Origin: a virus
Length of the DNA: 34,386 nucleotides
Virus record (IMG/VR): IMGVR_UViG_3300030430_002072
Coordinates: 1-34,386 of that record
Strand: one strand, 5' to 3'
The notes beneath the pieces were generated by a model. That model saw only the letters and a list, made by a program, of their open reading frames with translations, did no database searches and had not been told where the DNA came from. This document shows, in pieces, positions 21,363 to 28,644 of this stretch; position 1 is the stretch's first letter; every line of letters begins with the position of its first letter. Both the position numbers and the translations under genes were made by a program.

Positions 21363-23201
21363 ATGACTAAAGATAGCATATCAGATTACAGTACCACAGC
21401 CGGTAGTAATACAGACATAGATGGTGTAAATATTGCAGAATCATGTCCTCCCTCCGGAATCAATAATGCACTGAGAAGTCTGATGAGTCACCTCGCCAAA
21501 ATTAATGACGGCACAGACTCATTTGGCACAGTCAAGGTTGATAATTTACAACTTGATGGGAACACAATCAGCTCAACCAATACCAACGGTAACATAGTAC
21601 TCACACCTAACGGAAATGGTTTAGTCAGTATCGCAGAGGGCGATTTACAAATAGGCTCAACAACAGTAACCGCAACAGGTGCGGAACTAAACCTCATGGA
21701 CGGTGGCACTTCACCCGGAACTACTGCTGTTGCAGGAAGTGACGGAATTGTTACCAACGATAATTCTACAATGCGACAAACAACTGTAGACACGTTTGAC
21801 ACATATTTATCCCAAACAACTAAAACACTTACAAACAAAAGCATAAGTGGTGCGAGTAATACAATCACAGCAGTACCACTTACAGCATTAGATATTGATG
21901 GTGGCACAGCGACAACAACACTTGCTGATGCTGACTTGTTTATTGTCGATGACGGTGCAGGTGGCACAAATAGAAAGATCACAGCCGCAAATGCCAAAAC
22001 ATATTTTGGTGGTGGCACTTCTGCACCTACAGCACTAAGTGGTACAACACCTGCAATTGATTGGAGTGCCAACACACAATTCACACATACACTATCAGGT
22101 GCAACAACATACTCATTTAGCAATATATCAGCAGGAGCATCTATCGAGTTATATCTAAAAAATGTTGGTAAGAGATTTGACCTATTATCACAAGCATCAA
22201 GAACAGATGTATCATTTAGTTCTCAGATAAGTACATCAGATGATATGTTTGCAAGTTTTTTCAATAATGATGGCAGTAAATTTTATTTAGTTGAGGGCAG
22301 TGGAGTATTCCACGAATATAATTTATCTACGAACTATGATGTCAATACAAACAGCCATGTGCAAACAAAGACGGGTATGCCGTCTGCAACACAATCGGGC
22401 TATCAATTTAATGCAGATGGTACAAAACTTATATCAATCAGAGGGGACGATTTGCACGAACATGCCCTTACAAGTGCCTATAATATCAGCACGATTAACA
22501 CCACACCTGCCAACTCTGTAAACTTAGACACAGTATTAGGCGATAGTGGAGGAAGTGGACTATTATTTGATAATGGCAGATTTAATTCTGACGGCACAAA
22601 ATTATTCATATCAAATGAAAGACATGGCAACAGCTCATCAAATGCTTTTGATGGAAGTCATTTTGTTATTACTCTTTCAAGTGCCTATGATATTACAAGC
22701 ACTCTAGCATTAGAATCTTCTTTTGACATTGGTTACGATTTAAGAGTCTTTGGCGAGGGGTATGATGGATTTATTGCAAGTGATATATCATCAGATGGCA
22801 CAAACCTTGTTGTTATCGAACAAGCATTAGACTCAAATTCATTAAGGAGAATACATCATTATTATTTATCAACGCCTTTTGATTTAGATACGATAAAAAG
22901 GGTAGGTAGTAGTGATTACGATAGAGTAGACGCTGACTCAGAAACAATAACATTTATTAGAATAAATGATGATAGTGGAACTTACCATTTACAAGAAAAA
23001 GACGCTACAGCATCTTCAGATAACCAAAAACTAAGAGTTTATGACATTACGGGTGACCATCAAATTACTTTTCCTGCCGTAACATCAACTCAACCATCGG
23101 GTTTTGGAGATGGTCTTGATCCCACAACAGTTTCATTTTTGCGACTTACAAGTAATGATGGCACAAATGTGTTGATTACTGACCATAGAGAAATTTCATA
23201 A
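21363..23201 (+). CDS. Tail fibre / receptor-binding protein
   Basis: 612 residues. The N-terminus (about 25-45: AESCPPSGINNALRSLMSHLAKIN) is the virion-attachment segment common to phage tail fibres. Residues 60-220 are Gly/Thr/Asn-rich shaft repeats (GAELNLMDGG, TTKTLTNKSISG). Residues about 270-560 contain repeated FNxDGTKL / YNISTI-type units (QFNADGTKL, RFNSDGTKLF, ISSDGTNLVV), suggesting a beta-propeller-like receptor-binding head. It is the last structural gene and would fix host range. Confidence 0.85.
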   Translation: MTKDSISDYSTTAGSNTDIDGVNIAESCPPSGINNALRSLMSHLAKINDGTDSFGTVKVDNLQLDGNTISSTNTNGNIVLTPNGNGLVSIAEGDLQIGSTTVTATGAELNLMDGGTSPGTTAVAGSDGIVTNDNSTMRQTTVDTFDTYLSQTTKTLTNKSISGASNTITAVPLTALDIDGGTATTTLADADLFIVDDGAGGTNRKITAANAKTYFGGGTSAPTALSGTTPAIDWSANTQFTHTLSGATTYSFSNISAGASIELYLKNVGKRFDLLSQASRTDVSFSSQISTSDDMFASFFNNDGSKFYLVEGSGVFHEYNLSTNYDVNTNSHVQTKTGMPSATQSGYQFNADGTKLISIRGDDLHEHALTSAYNISTINTTPANSVNLDTVLGDSGGSGLLFDNGRFNSDGTKLFISNERHGNSSSNAFDGSHFVITLSSAYDITSTLALESSFDIGYDLRVFGEGYDGFIASDISSDGTNLVVIEQALDSNSLRRIHHYYLSTPFDLDTIKRVGSSDYDRVDADSETITFIRINDDSGTYHLQEKDATASSDNQKLRVYDITGDHQITFPAVTSTQPSGFGDGLDPTTVSFLRLTSNDGTNVLITDHREIS

Positions 23202-23401
23202 TGGCAGAGCCTAAAATAACAATGCGCCACCTTGCTGACAAGTTGGAACATATTCATCAAGACGTTGAGAAAAATAGCAACGACATTATGAAACTAAAAC
23301 TTGAGATGTCTTATGGTCGTGGAGCGGTCAAAAGCGTACTTTGGATTGGTAGCTGTGTAGCTGTGATTGTCGGTCTGATGCGTATATTTAACGGAGCATG
23401 A
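23201..23401 (+). CDS. Small membrane protein, holin/XhlA-like
   Basis: 66 residues. An N-terminal soluble coiled-coil segment (HLADKLEHIHQDVEKNSNDIMKLKLE) is followed by one transmembrane helix (about 44-62) at the C-terminus. The layout resembles hemolysin-type XhlA or accessory holins. TAATG overlap with the fibre gene. Probably part of the lysis block. Confidence 0.65.
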   Translation: MAEPKITMRHLADKLEHIHQDVEKNSNDIMKLKLEMSYGRGAVKSVLWIGSCVAVIVGLMRIFNGA

Positions 23402-23402
23402 G

Positions 23403-23813
23403 ATGTTACCTTTTCTTGGTTTTTTATCGAACCCAATAACAAAACTTGTTGCAGATAAAGTTATTGGAGCGGCAAGCCATGCTATGGAAAAGAAAAAAAT
23501 CATACGTGCGGCTGAGATTGAAGCTACCAAAGAACTTGATATAGTAAAACTTGAAACTGCAAAACTTGTCAGTAAAGCGGAAGCAGAAGTAAAATCTGCA
23601 CAGGTAAAAGCAGGTGAAAACTCTCTCAAAGACGAGTGGCTCACTTTGGTTTTTACAGGAATTTTGATAGCGCATTTTGTACCGTATACACAGCCTCACA
23701 TACTCAAAGGTTGGGAGTTACTTAATAACGCACCAGATATGTTCTGGGTAATCATATTGACTATTGTAGGAGGCAGTTTTGGGGTTAACACACTTAATAA
23801 ATGGAAAAAATAA
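23403..23813 (+). CDS. Holin-like protein (GTA holin type)
   Basis: 136 residues: a hydrophobic N-terminus, a Lys/Glu/Ala coiled-coil centre (about 27-75), DEWLTLVFTGILIAHFVPY (membrane helix) and a second helix DMFWVIILTIVGGSFGVNTL near the C-terminus. This is the layout of the three-segment holins first described for gene transfer agents and common in marine alphaproteobacterial phages. It would permeabilise the inner membrane at lysis. Its TAA overlaps the next ATG. Confidence 0.65.
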   Translation: MLPFLGFLSNPITKLVADKVIGAASHAMEKKKIIRAAEIEATKELDIVKLETAKLVSKAEAEVKSAQVKAGENSLKDEWLTLVFTGILIAHFVPYTQPHILKGWELLNNAPDMFWVIILTIVGGSFGVNTLNKWKK

Positions 23814-24454
23814 TGAAACCGTCAAGACTCGACAAGATACTATCATACATAGCGTGGGCCATAATTATAGGTTGGACACTTGCTATTATTGTAATTGATG
23901 CAGAAGCTGACACGAACCAGACAACTTCAAGTGGATCGAATACAGCGATCCAGGGAGGCTACAATTCGACTACAACCAATAATTATTCTGCGGCAACAGC
24001 AGTAGATCAAAGTAGCACCAGTAATAGCACAAGTAATGTCAAGTCAGCGCCACCCACCGCATCAGCACCGCCACTTAGTAACGGTATAGATACATGCGCA
24101 TTGTCCATGTCGGCCGGTGTACAAACATTTAATTTTGGCGTGTCGCACGGTCACACATACACTGATGAAAACTGCGAACGAATAAAACTTGCAAGAGAAC
24201 TTGCGACGGTACACAATATGAGGGTTGCAGGTATAAGTGTCTTGTGTCAATCAAAAGAGGTGTGGATCGCCATGTGGGCCGCCTCAACATACTGCCCGAT
24301 AAATATAAATGGCGTGTCATTAATTGGTGAGCAGGCTCGTAACGTCTATTTACGTTTTCCAATTTTAAGGCCGGATTACGAAGAGTGGAAAGCGCAACAA
24401 GATGCGATACAAAAAATGAAAGACGAAGAAGTACAATATACGGTAGCAAGATGA
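23813..24454 (+). CDS. Exported/membrane-anchored conserved phage protein
   Basis: 213 residues from the ATG at 23813, which overlaps the previous TAA (an ATG four codons earlier is possible). Residues 9-30 are a membrane/signal segment (LSYIAWAIIIGWTLAIIVI). Then comes a Ser/Thr/Asn-rich spacer (about 33-85), followed by a conserved domain with CALSMSAGVQTFNFGVSHG, NCERIKLARELATV and CPI, carrying four Cys that could form disulfides in the periplasm. This Ser/Asn linker plus CERxKLxRxL domain is a recurring marine phage gene of unknown function. Confidence 0.75.
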   Translation: MKPSRLDKILSYIAWAIIIGWTLAIIVIDAEADTNQTTSSGSNTAIQGGYNSTTTNNYSAATAVDQSSTSNSTSNVKSAPPTASAPPLSNGIDTCALSMSAGVQTFNFGVSHGHTYTDENCERIKLARELATVHNMRVAGISVLCQSKEVWIAMWAASTYCPININGVSLIGEQARNVYLRFPILRPDYEEWKAQQDAIQKMKDEEVQYTVAR

Positions 24455-24690
24455 TCTCAAAATGGATTTTAGTTTTGAAGATTTGTAGCTTGGAGGGCGA
24501 TTTAGAATGTCTACCAGAGTTTACGAACTCTGTAAGATTTTTAGATTTTTATTCGTGTAATCTAACAGGTCACGCTGACTCATTAAGATTATATGAAGAG
24601 TTTGGCATAGACGGCAAGACAGAGGACATAAATAAAGACAAATTAGTGGTCAAACATTATTGTCATTTTCAAGATGGTAAAGGTATATGA
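24451..24690 (+). CDS. Small Cys-containing, possibly exported protein
   Basis: 79 residues from the ATG at 24451, which overlaps the preceding TGA (ATGA). Residues 1-14 (MISKWILVLKICSL) look like a short signal or anchor. The mature part has CLPEF, FYSCNLTGHADSLRLYEEFG and a final HYCHF. Similar Cys-containing small proteins (YSC..G...AL) accompany the exported gene upstream in related marine phages. Function unknown. Confidence 0.7.
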   Translation: MISKWILVLKICSLEGDLECLPEFTNSVRFLDFYSCNLTGHADSLRLYEEFGIDGKTEDINKDKLVVKHYCHFQDGKGI

Positions 24691-26225
24691 GATGGTATTT
24701 TGGAGTAGGCATTTTATTCTTAACAATGTTCGTGTCTATGAGTCCGGCAAAAGCGGCGCAAACTGATAATTTATTACCTAATGCTAATCACGGTACAGAC
24801 TGGAACTCATCATCAACTGATATTATAAATAGTGGTAGCAGTGGTGTCGTCAACAACGGTAACACCATTGATGGATTTACCGTTACTTGCCCTACTCAAC
24901 AATCTAACTGCGGTTATAAATATGATATTGGTGGTGATTTTGAAGTTACAGGCACAGCGACAGTTTCTGCCGAAGATATAAAATTATATGACAACAATAT
25001 CACGCAATCTATGCTTGATAATGGTATAACTCTAGAAAGTAATATTGACGTTGCAAACTGCGAAAGTAATCAAGGAAACTGCGAGTCAAAGGGTGGTGCT
25101 AACGACTCTCATACTGTTACTATCACATTGAAAGATAACACCGGCGATGTATTGTCAACTCTATCACAAACAAGAAATGAAGTTACTGGCTTTCAAGGTG
25201 ACTGCAACGGCTATCCAGGACAGAACTCGACAGGGGTGACTGCTGACTGTGGTCAATATACTGATACTATGATATATACAGGTGTTGGCGCAAACTCTGT
25301 AGATTGGTCGTGGACTGGAATTGACAATAATTACAGCAATCAATCTCGGCAAGGCCCAAATTTATTAGGTGCAACTCTTGTTATGACATATGAACAATTT
25401 GTCTTAGATAGTGAAATATTTAACAATATAAATACAACCTTTAACGATATTGATGACGATCTTAATTTTGACGAAGATATTTTTGCTTTTGAACCAGACT
25501 TTGATCTTGGTATGGAATTTGATTTTCCGACTTTTGACGAGCCAATGGTATTCACAGAAACAACACTTATACCTCTCATGGACTTTGATGACAATGTCAT
25601 TTTATTTTTTGAATATGACGATGACATAGAAGTAGAGGAAGAAATAGATATGGACACGCCATTTATATTTCTTGGCGAAGCACCCGATATGTTAGAGGAA
25701 GAGCCAGAGTTTTTTGAAGAAACTGAAACGGTGATGTTGGTAGAAACATTTGAAGAAATGCCAGAAGAAGAAACAGAAACTGTTGCAACAGAAGAAGTGC
25801 CAGAAGAAACCGAATTTGCTGAAGAAACGACAGAAGAACTTATTGTAGAAGAAGAACTAAGCGTTGTAAGCACCGAGGAGGTTGAGGAAAGCACTGTTGA
25901 TATGGTAGAGGTAGCGCCAGATACAAACATCGTTGTAGAGGCAAATGTGGGCGATCTAGAGGGTATCGACAAATATTTGGCACAAAACTTTGCAAAAATG
26001 GAACAAATCATGGCCAGTGAGCCAAAAATAGAAGATAAACCGTTTTATATTGATTTAGGTATTTATTTAGAGCAAGTGAGTATCGTGGACAACAGGCAAC
26101 TTTATCAAGATGTTGCTTTTCATGTATTTGATCCTGTTGTAGAATATGAAAGAAAACTTAATGATAACCTAAAAAAACAACAAGAATTAAAAATAAAATT
26201 AGAGAGTTTAAATGGAGTTAATTAA
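24687..26225 (+). CDS. Exported acidic protein with N-terminal beta domain
   Basis: 512 residues. Residues 1-24 are a clear Sec signal peptide (hydrophobic core, cleavage near AKA-A). Residues 25-235 form a beta-rich, Gly/Asn/Ser domain with six Cys in CxxxxxxC and CESNQGNC-type pairs, resembling secreted or lectin-like domains. Residues 240-425 are strikingly acidic, dominated by Glu/Asp with Phe/Met (FDEDIFAFEPDFDLGMEFDF, then many EE(T/E) runs). A C-terminal helical part (430-512) ends in a Lys-rich coiled coil. It overlaps both neighbours (ATGA upstream, 14 bases downstream). It may act in the periplasm during lysis or envelope passage, but no family function is known to me. Confidence 0.75.
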   Translation: MRWYFGVGILFLTMFVSMSPAKAAQTDNLLPNANHGTDWNSSSTDIINSGSSGVVNNGNTIDGFTVTCPTQQSNCGYKYDIGGDFEVTGTATVSAEDIKLYDNNITQSMLDNGITLESNIDVANCESNQGNCESKGGANDSHTVTITLKDNTGDVLSTLSQTRNEVTGFQGDCNGYPGQNSTGVTADCGQYTDTMIYTGVGANSVDWSWTGIDNNYSNQSRQGPNLLGATLVMTYEQFVLDSEIFNNINTTFNDIDDDLNFDEDIFAFEPDFDLGMEFDFPTFDEPMVFTETTLIPLMDFDDNVILFFEYDDDIEVEEEIDMDTPFIFLGEAPDMLEEEPEFFEETETVMLVETFEEMPEEETETVATEEVPEETEFAEETTEELIVEEELSVVSTEEVEESTVDMVEVAPDTNIVVEANVGDLEGIDKYLAQNFAKMEQIMASEPKIEDKPFYIDLGIYLEQVSIVDNRQLYQDVAFHVFDPVVEYERKLNDNLKKQQELKIKLESLNGVN

Positions 26226-26574
26226 AAAATATTTTTCTGCGTTGATTGCAGTCATAAGTTCTATGAGTGTCCTCGGCGGCGGTTTCTACGCTTATGGTGT
26301 TTTTGAAAACAGAATAGCACAATTAGAAGAGAGAGAATACGTCATAACACAAGAGATAGATCTTGTACCTGTTTACGAGAAAATGGAACAAAGCAAAGAA
26401 GTTGTAACAAATAAAATGGGCGAAAGATTTCGTGAGCAAAATACAGAGATTACAGTCCTAGAAAACAGAGTTACAGAAACAGAAAAATCAATCGCTGTCT
26501 TACAAACAGAATTTGAATTGCTTGATCTGCAAATGGAAGAATTTACATTGAAGAACAGCAACCCATTACAATAG
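26212..26574 (+). CDS. Membrane-anchored coiled-coil protein, spanin-like
   Basis: 120 residues. An N-terminal transmembrane helix (about 8-30, ending GGGFYAYGVF) is followed by a continuous charged coiled coil (about 34-112). This is the topology of an inner-membrane spanin, which helps breach the outer membrane in Gram-negative hosts. No lipobox partner is seen nearby, so the assignment is tentative. It overlaps the acidic exported protein gene. Confidence 0.6.
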   Translation: MELIKKYFSALIAVISSMSVLGGGFYAYGVFENRIAQLEEREYVITQEIDLVPVYEKMEQSKEVVTNKMGERFREQNTEITVLENRVTETEKSIAVLQTEFELLDLQMEEFTLKNSNPLQ

Positions 26575-26582
26575 AGGAAAAA

Positions 26583-26726
26583 ATGATAAATAAAATAAAA
26601 ACACAATATATAAAAATACTAGACAAATTCACTGACATTGTTCCTTGTGAGTGCAAAAGAAGATTGAACAAGAAAGGTAAAATTTTAGCTGTCGCTATCT
26701 TGCTTATCTTGATCGTCGCTATCTAG
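26583..26726 (+). CDS. Small basic membrane protein
   Basis: 47 residues with a basic N-terminal part (residues 1-33, with CEC near 22-24) and a single C-terminal hydrophobic helix (ILAVAILLILIVAI). The ribosome site is excellent (AGAGGAAAAA before the ATG). Its end overlaps the convergent zinc-ribbon gene by 42 bases on the opposite strand. It probably belongs to the lysis or envelope block. Confidence 0.65.
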   Translation: MINKIKTQYIKILDKFTDIVPCECKRRLNKKGKILAVAILLILIVAI

Positions 26727-26861
26727 ATCCTCTGGTAAATATACAAGAACAAAAGCGTCACATGACGGACACGACAGGTTTGTGACCATCATAAAATCGT
26801 GTTCGTCACAATCGTGATCCCCACCCCAAATGAGTTCTGTATTACAATGCCAACACTTCAT
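26685..26861 (-). CDS. Zinc-ribbon protein
   Basis: 58 residues. Residues 3-6 (CWHC), GGDHDCDEHD at 13-22 and CPSC at 31-34 form a zinc ribbon in the order CWHCxxELIWGGDHD ... VTNLSCPxC ... VLVY, a short family I recognise from many phages. An acidic Asp/Ser tail follows. Its start overlaps the end of the nuclease gene by 20 bases, so it is translated from the same leftward mRNA. It ends within the convergent membrane-protein gene. Function unknown; probably a transcription- or DNA-metabolism-related adaptor. Confidence 0.8.
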   Translation of the reverse strand: MKCWHCNTELIWGGDHDCDEHDFMMVTNLSCPSCDAFVLVYLPEDLDSDDQDKQDSDS

Positions 26862-27273
26862 CTTGCATCATTTCCCTTGCAACCATACAAAAAGTTTCCA
26901 ACGTAAGTTCGACCAGGTTTTCGTGAAAAGAACCAGTTGGACAATCAAATGCCTCTAATATCACATTTAGATCAACAACACATCGTATTGGCGATCTGTT
27001 AAGTTGATATATCAACACAGGGTGTTTGTTCTCTTTTTTGGACGAACGTAATACCTGTTCCCACCAATCCCTACTATAAGTTGTCCCCGACTTGCGGCGC
27101 TTACATTCAACAACCCAGTTGAATTTATCATTATCACAAACCAAATCGCCGTTATCGACTTCCCTGTATTGCTCCAAGTTTCTTTTGAAATTAAACGCAC
27201 TACCAAGTTCATCAGTAAGCATGTTACCGATCTTCCGTTCAAATGTACTACCTATTCTTCGTGAATTTGTCAT
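26842..27273 (-). CDS. PD-(D/E)XK nuclease, resolvase-like
   Basis: 143 residues from the ATG at 27273, chosen because AGGTGCGG lies just upstream; longer starts up to 27366 run into the promoter region. The motif order is Glu12 in FERKIG, GD at 42-43, then ECK at 56-58, followed by a conserved DWWEQVLRS helix. This is the core of small PD-(D/E)XK resolvase-type nucleases that cut branched DNA such as Holliday junctions. It is the first gene of a two-gene leftward unit facing the integrase. Confidence 0.75.
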   Translation of the reverse strand: MTNSRRIGSTFERKIGNMLTDELGSAFNFKRNLEQYREVDNGDLVCDNDKFNWVVECKRRKSGTTYSRDWWEQVLRSSKKENKHPVLIYQLNRSPIRCVVDLNVILEAFDCPTGSFHENLVELTLETFCMVAREMMQDEVLAL

Positions 27274-27319
27274 TCCGCACCTATACATAATCATAGACAT
27301 ACATAAATGATTTACAAGA

Positions 27320-27348
27320 AAAATATTTGACAATCTATAATTTGACAA
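27320..27348 (-). promoter_or_regulatory. Leftward promoter overlapping integrase promoter
   Basis: On the minus strand TTGTCA (27348-27343), 17 bases, TATTTT (27325-27320). It would serve the nuclease/zinc-ribbon pair. Its boxes interleave with those of the rightward promoter, so only one polymerase can bind at a time. Confidence 0.5.
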
Positions 27349-27355
27349 ATATATT
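27327..27355 (+). promoter_or_regulatory. Rightward integrase/replication promoter
   Basis: TTGACA (27327-27332), exactly 17 bases, TATATT (27350-27355): near-consensus sigma-70 boxes 33 bases upstream of the integrase ATG. The sequence ATTTGACAA occurs twice in direct orientation (27325-27333 and 27340-27348), 15 bases apart, inside this promoter and may be a repressor operator. Confidence 0.75.
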
Positions 27356-27388
27356 AAGAGCATCATACAAATTTTGAAAGGATTGATG

Positions 27389-28414
27389 ATGACACATTAT
27401 ATAGACCAATATTTAGACTATCGTTACAGTCGTGTAGATAAATCTACATACATAAGCGACCGCACAATATTACGTTGCGCAAAGAAATATTTTACAAATC
27501 AAATGATTGACGAGGGTAGGCCAAAGATTATATCTGAACAGCTTGAAAAGATACAGTCAGACTACTCTAAGGACAAACACAATCGTGTTCTGGCCAAGAT
27601 GCGTATGCTAGTCGATCATCTTATACGCTTTGAATTGATTGACAATCAGAACAACGTATTTAGATCTATGCAAAAGGTACAAGTGCCAACAGAAGAGAAA
27701 AGACACAAAGGTTTTTTTGAGTCACATAAAGACATACCTACAGAACATCATACAATAACCAGGCTGTATAATACGGCCGATGACGTACACAAAAAGTTGT
27801 TGATATTATTATTATCAGTGACTGGAGGACGTATCAACGAGGTTCTGAAAGTAAAATGGACAGACTTTGATTTGGACTCTGACACCCCACATGTACGGAT
27901 TTCTGAGTCAAAAAAGAAGTCCGGTGGAAAACTTGTCAAAGACGACACTAGACTTATGTTTCTCGATCCTGCCCATGTGGATAAGTTGAAAGAATTATAT
28001 AAACAGATTGCAGAAAAAAATAAAAATTCTAGCATTATGTGTAAAGATACATATACTTATGTAGTTACGAACTCGCATGGCGAGCGTCCGAGCAGAACGA
28101 CTATCTATAATTGGTATAGAAATATTTGGAAAAAAGCCTATGAGAAATACAAATGCCACAAAGAATATCCATTCCCACATGGCGACACACCCACAGGCTA
28201 TACTTTCCAAGCGTATCGGCGACACCTTATTTGTTCGTACAGAGAAAGTTTTGGTGAAAACTACACCAAATCTAACCATGAGGATTTACAACTAATGATT
28301 GGTCATGTCGTAGGATCTACTGTAACAGATAGAGAGTATACGCTCTTCAACAAAGAGAAAGTATTACAAAGACAGCAGAACAACAAAATCAACATAGGAG
28401 TGAAATTCGCATGA
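27389..28414 (+). CDS. int: Tyrosine recombinase / integrase
   Basis: 341 residues from the ATG at 27389, six bases after AAAGGA; an ATG one codon earlier is too close. An N-terminal SAM-like core-binding domain (about 1-100) is followed by the catalytic domain. Arg148 lies in TGGRINEVLKVKW, the beta-hairpin lysines in SESKKKSGGK, Arg277 in FQAYRRH, His306 in LMIGHVVG, and the nucleophile Tyr317 in TDREYT. The usual His of the H-x-x-R box is Gln274 here, as judged by eye. It should integrate the phage at a host att site. It overlaps the next gene as ATGA. Confidence 0.92.
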   Translation: MTHYIDQYLDYRYSRVDKSTYISDRTILRCAKKYFTNQMIDEGRPKIISEQLEKIQSDYSKDKHNRVLAKMRMLVDHLIRFELIDNQNNVFRSMQKVQVPTEEKRHKGFFESHKDIPTEHHTITRLYNTADDVHKKLLILLLSVTGGRINEVLKVKWTDFDLDSDTPHVRISESKKKSGGKLVKDDTRLMFLDPAHVDKLKELYKQIAEKNKNSSIMCKDTYTYVVTNSHGERPSRTTIYNWYRNIWKKAYEKYKCHKEYPFPHGDTPTGYTFQAYRRHLICSYRESFGENYTKSNHEDLQLMIGHVVGSTVTDREYTLFNKEKVLQRQQNNKINIGVKFA

Positions 28415-28635
28415 CATTGAGTGAATATATGAACAAATATAATATATCTGCTATCAAACTTGGACAGGAATTAGGTGTAAGTAGGCAGACGATCTATAAC
28501 TGGTTACGTGGTGAGGAGGCAACGTACAACCAGTTATGGAACAATCGCTACATACCAAGTGCAAAGATGATGTATGAGATATATGAGTATACAGGACGCA
28601 GAGTAAAACCTGCGAGTTTTTATCCACTGAAGTAA
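28411..28635 (+). CDS. Cro/XRE-type HTH regulator
   Basis: 74 residues with a helix-turn-helix at about 16-34 (AIKLGQELGVSRQTIYNWLRG), the classical Cro/XRE pattern, followed by IPSAKMMYEIYEYTG. It is too short to be a full CI repressor with a dimerisation domain, so it is more likely Cro-like, or possibly an excisionase-type directionality factor. Its position directly after the integrase (ATGA overlap) fits either. Its likely operator is the direct repeat at 27325-27348. Confidence 0.8.
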   Translation: MTLSEYMNKYNISAIKLGQELGVSRQTIYNWLRGEEATYNQLWNNRYIPSAKMMYEIYEYTGRRVKPASFYPLK

Positions 28636-28644
28636 GAAAGGTTA

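Noticed and set aside
21488-22123. 211-codon minus-strand open frame antisense to the tail fibre
   Set aside because: It mirrors the Thr/Gly/Asn-rich shaft repeats; no ribosome site and no partner genes on that strand.
25340-26011. 223-codon minus-strand open frame rich in Ser
   Set aside because: It is the reverse reading of the Glu/Asp-rich stretch of the exported protein, which automatically gives long Ser/Val open frames.
5212-26732. Sequence (A)TCTAGATCCT shared by 5212, 26722 and the palindrome at 33301
   Set aside because: Matches of 11-12 bases are expected several times by chance in 34 kb of AT-rich DNA with frequent GATC, so it was not treated as an att core.
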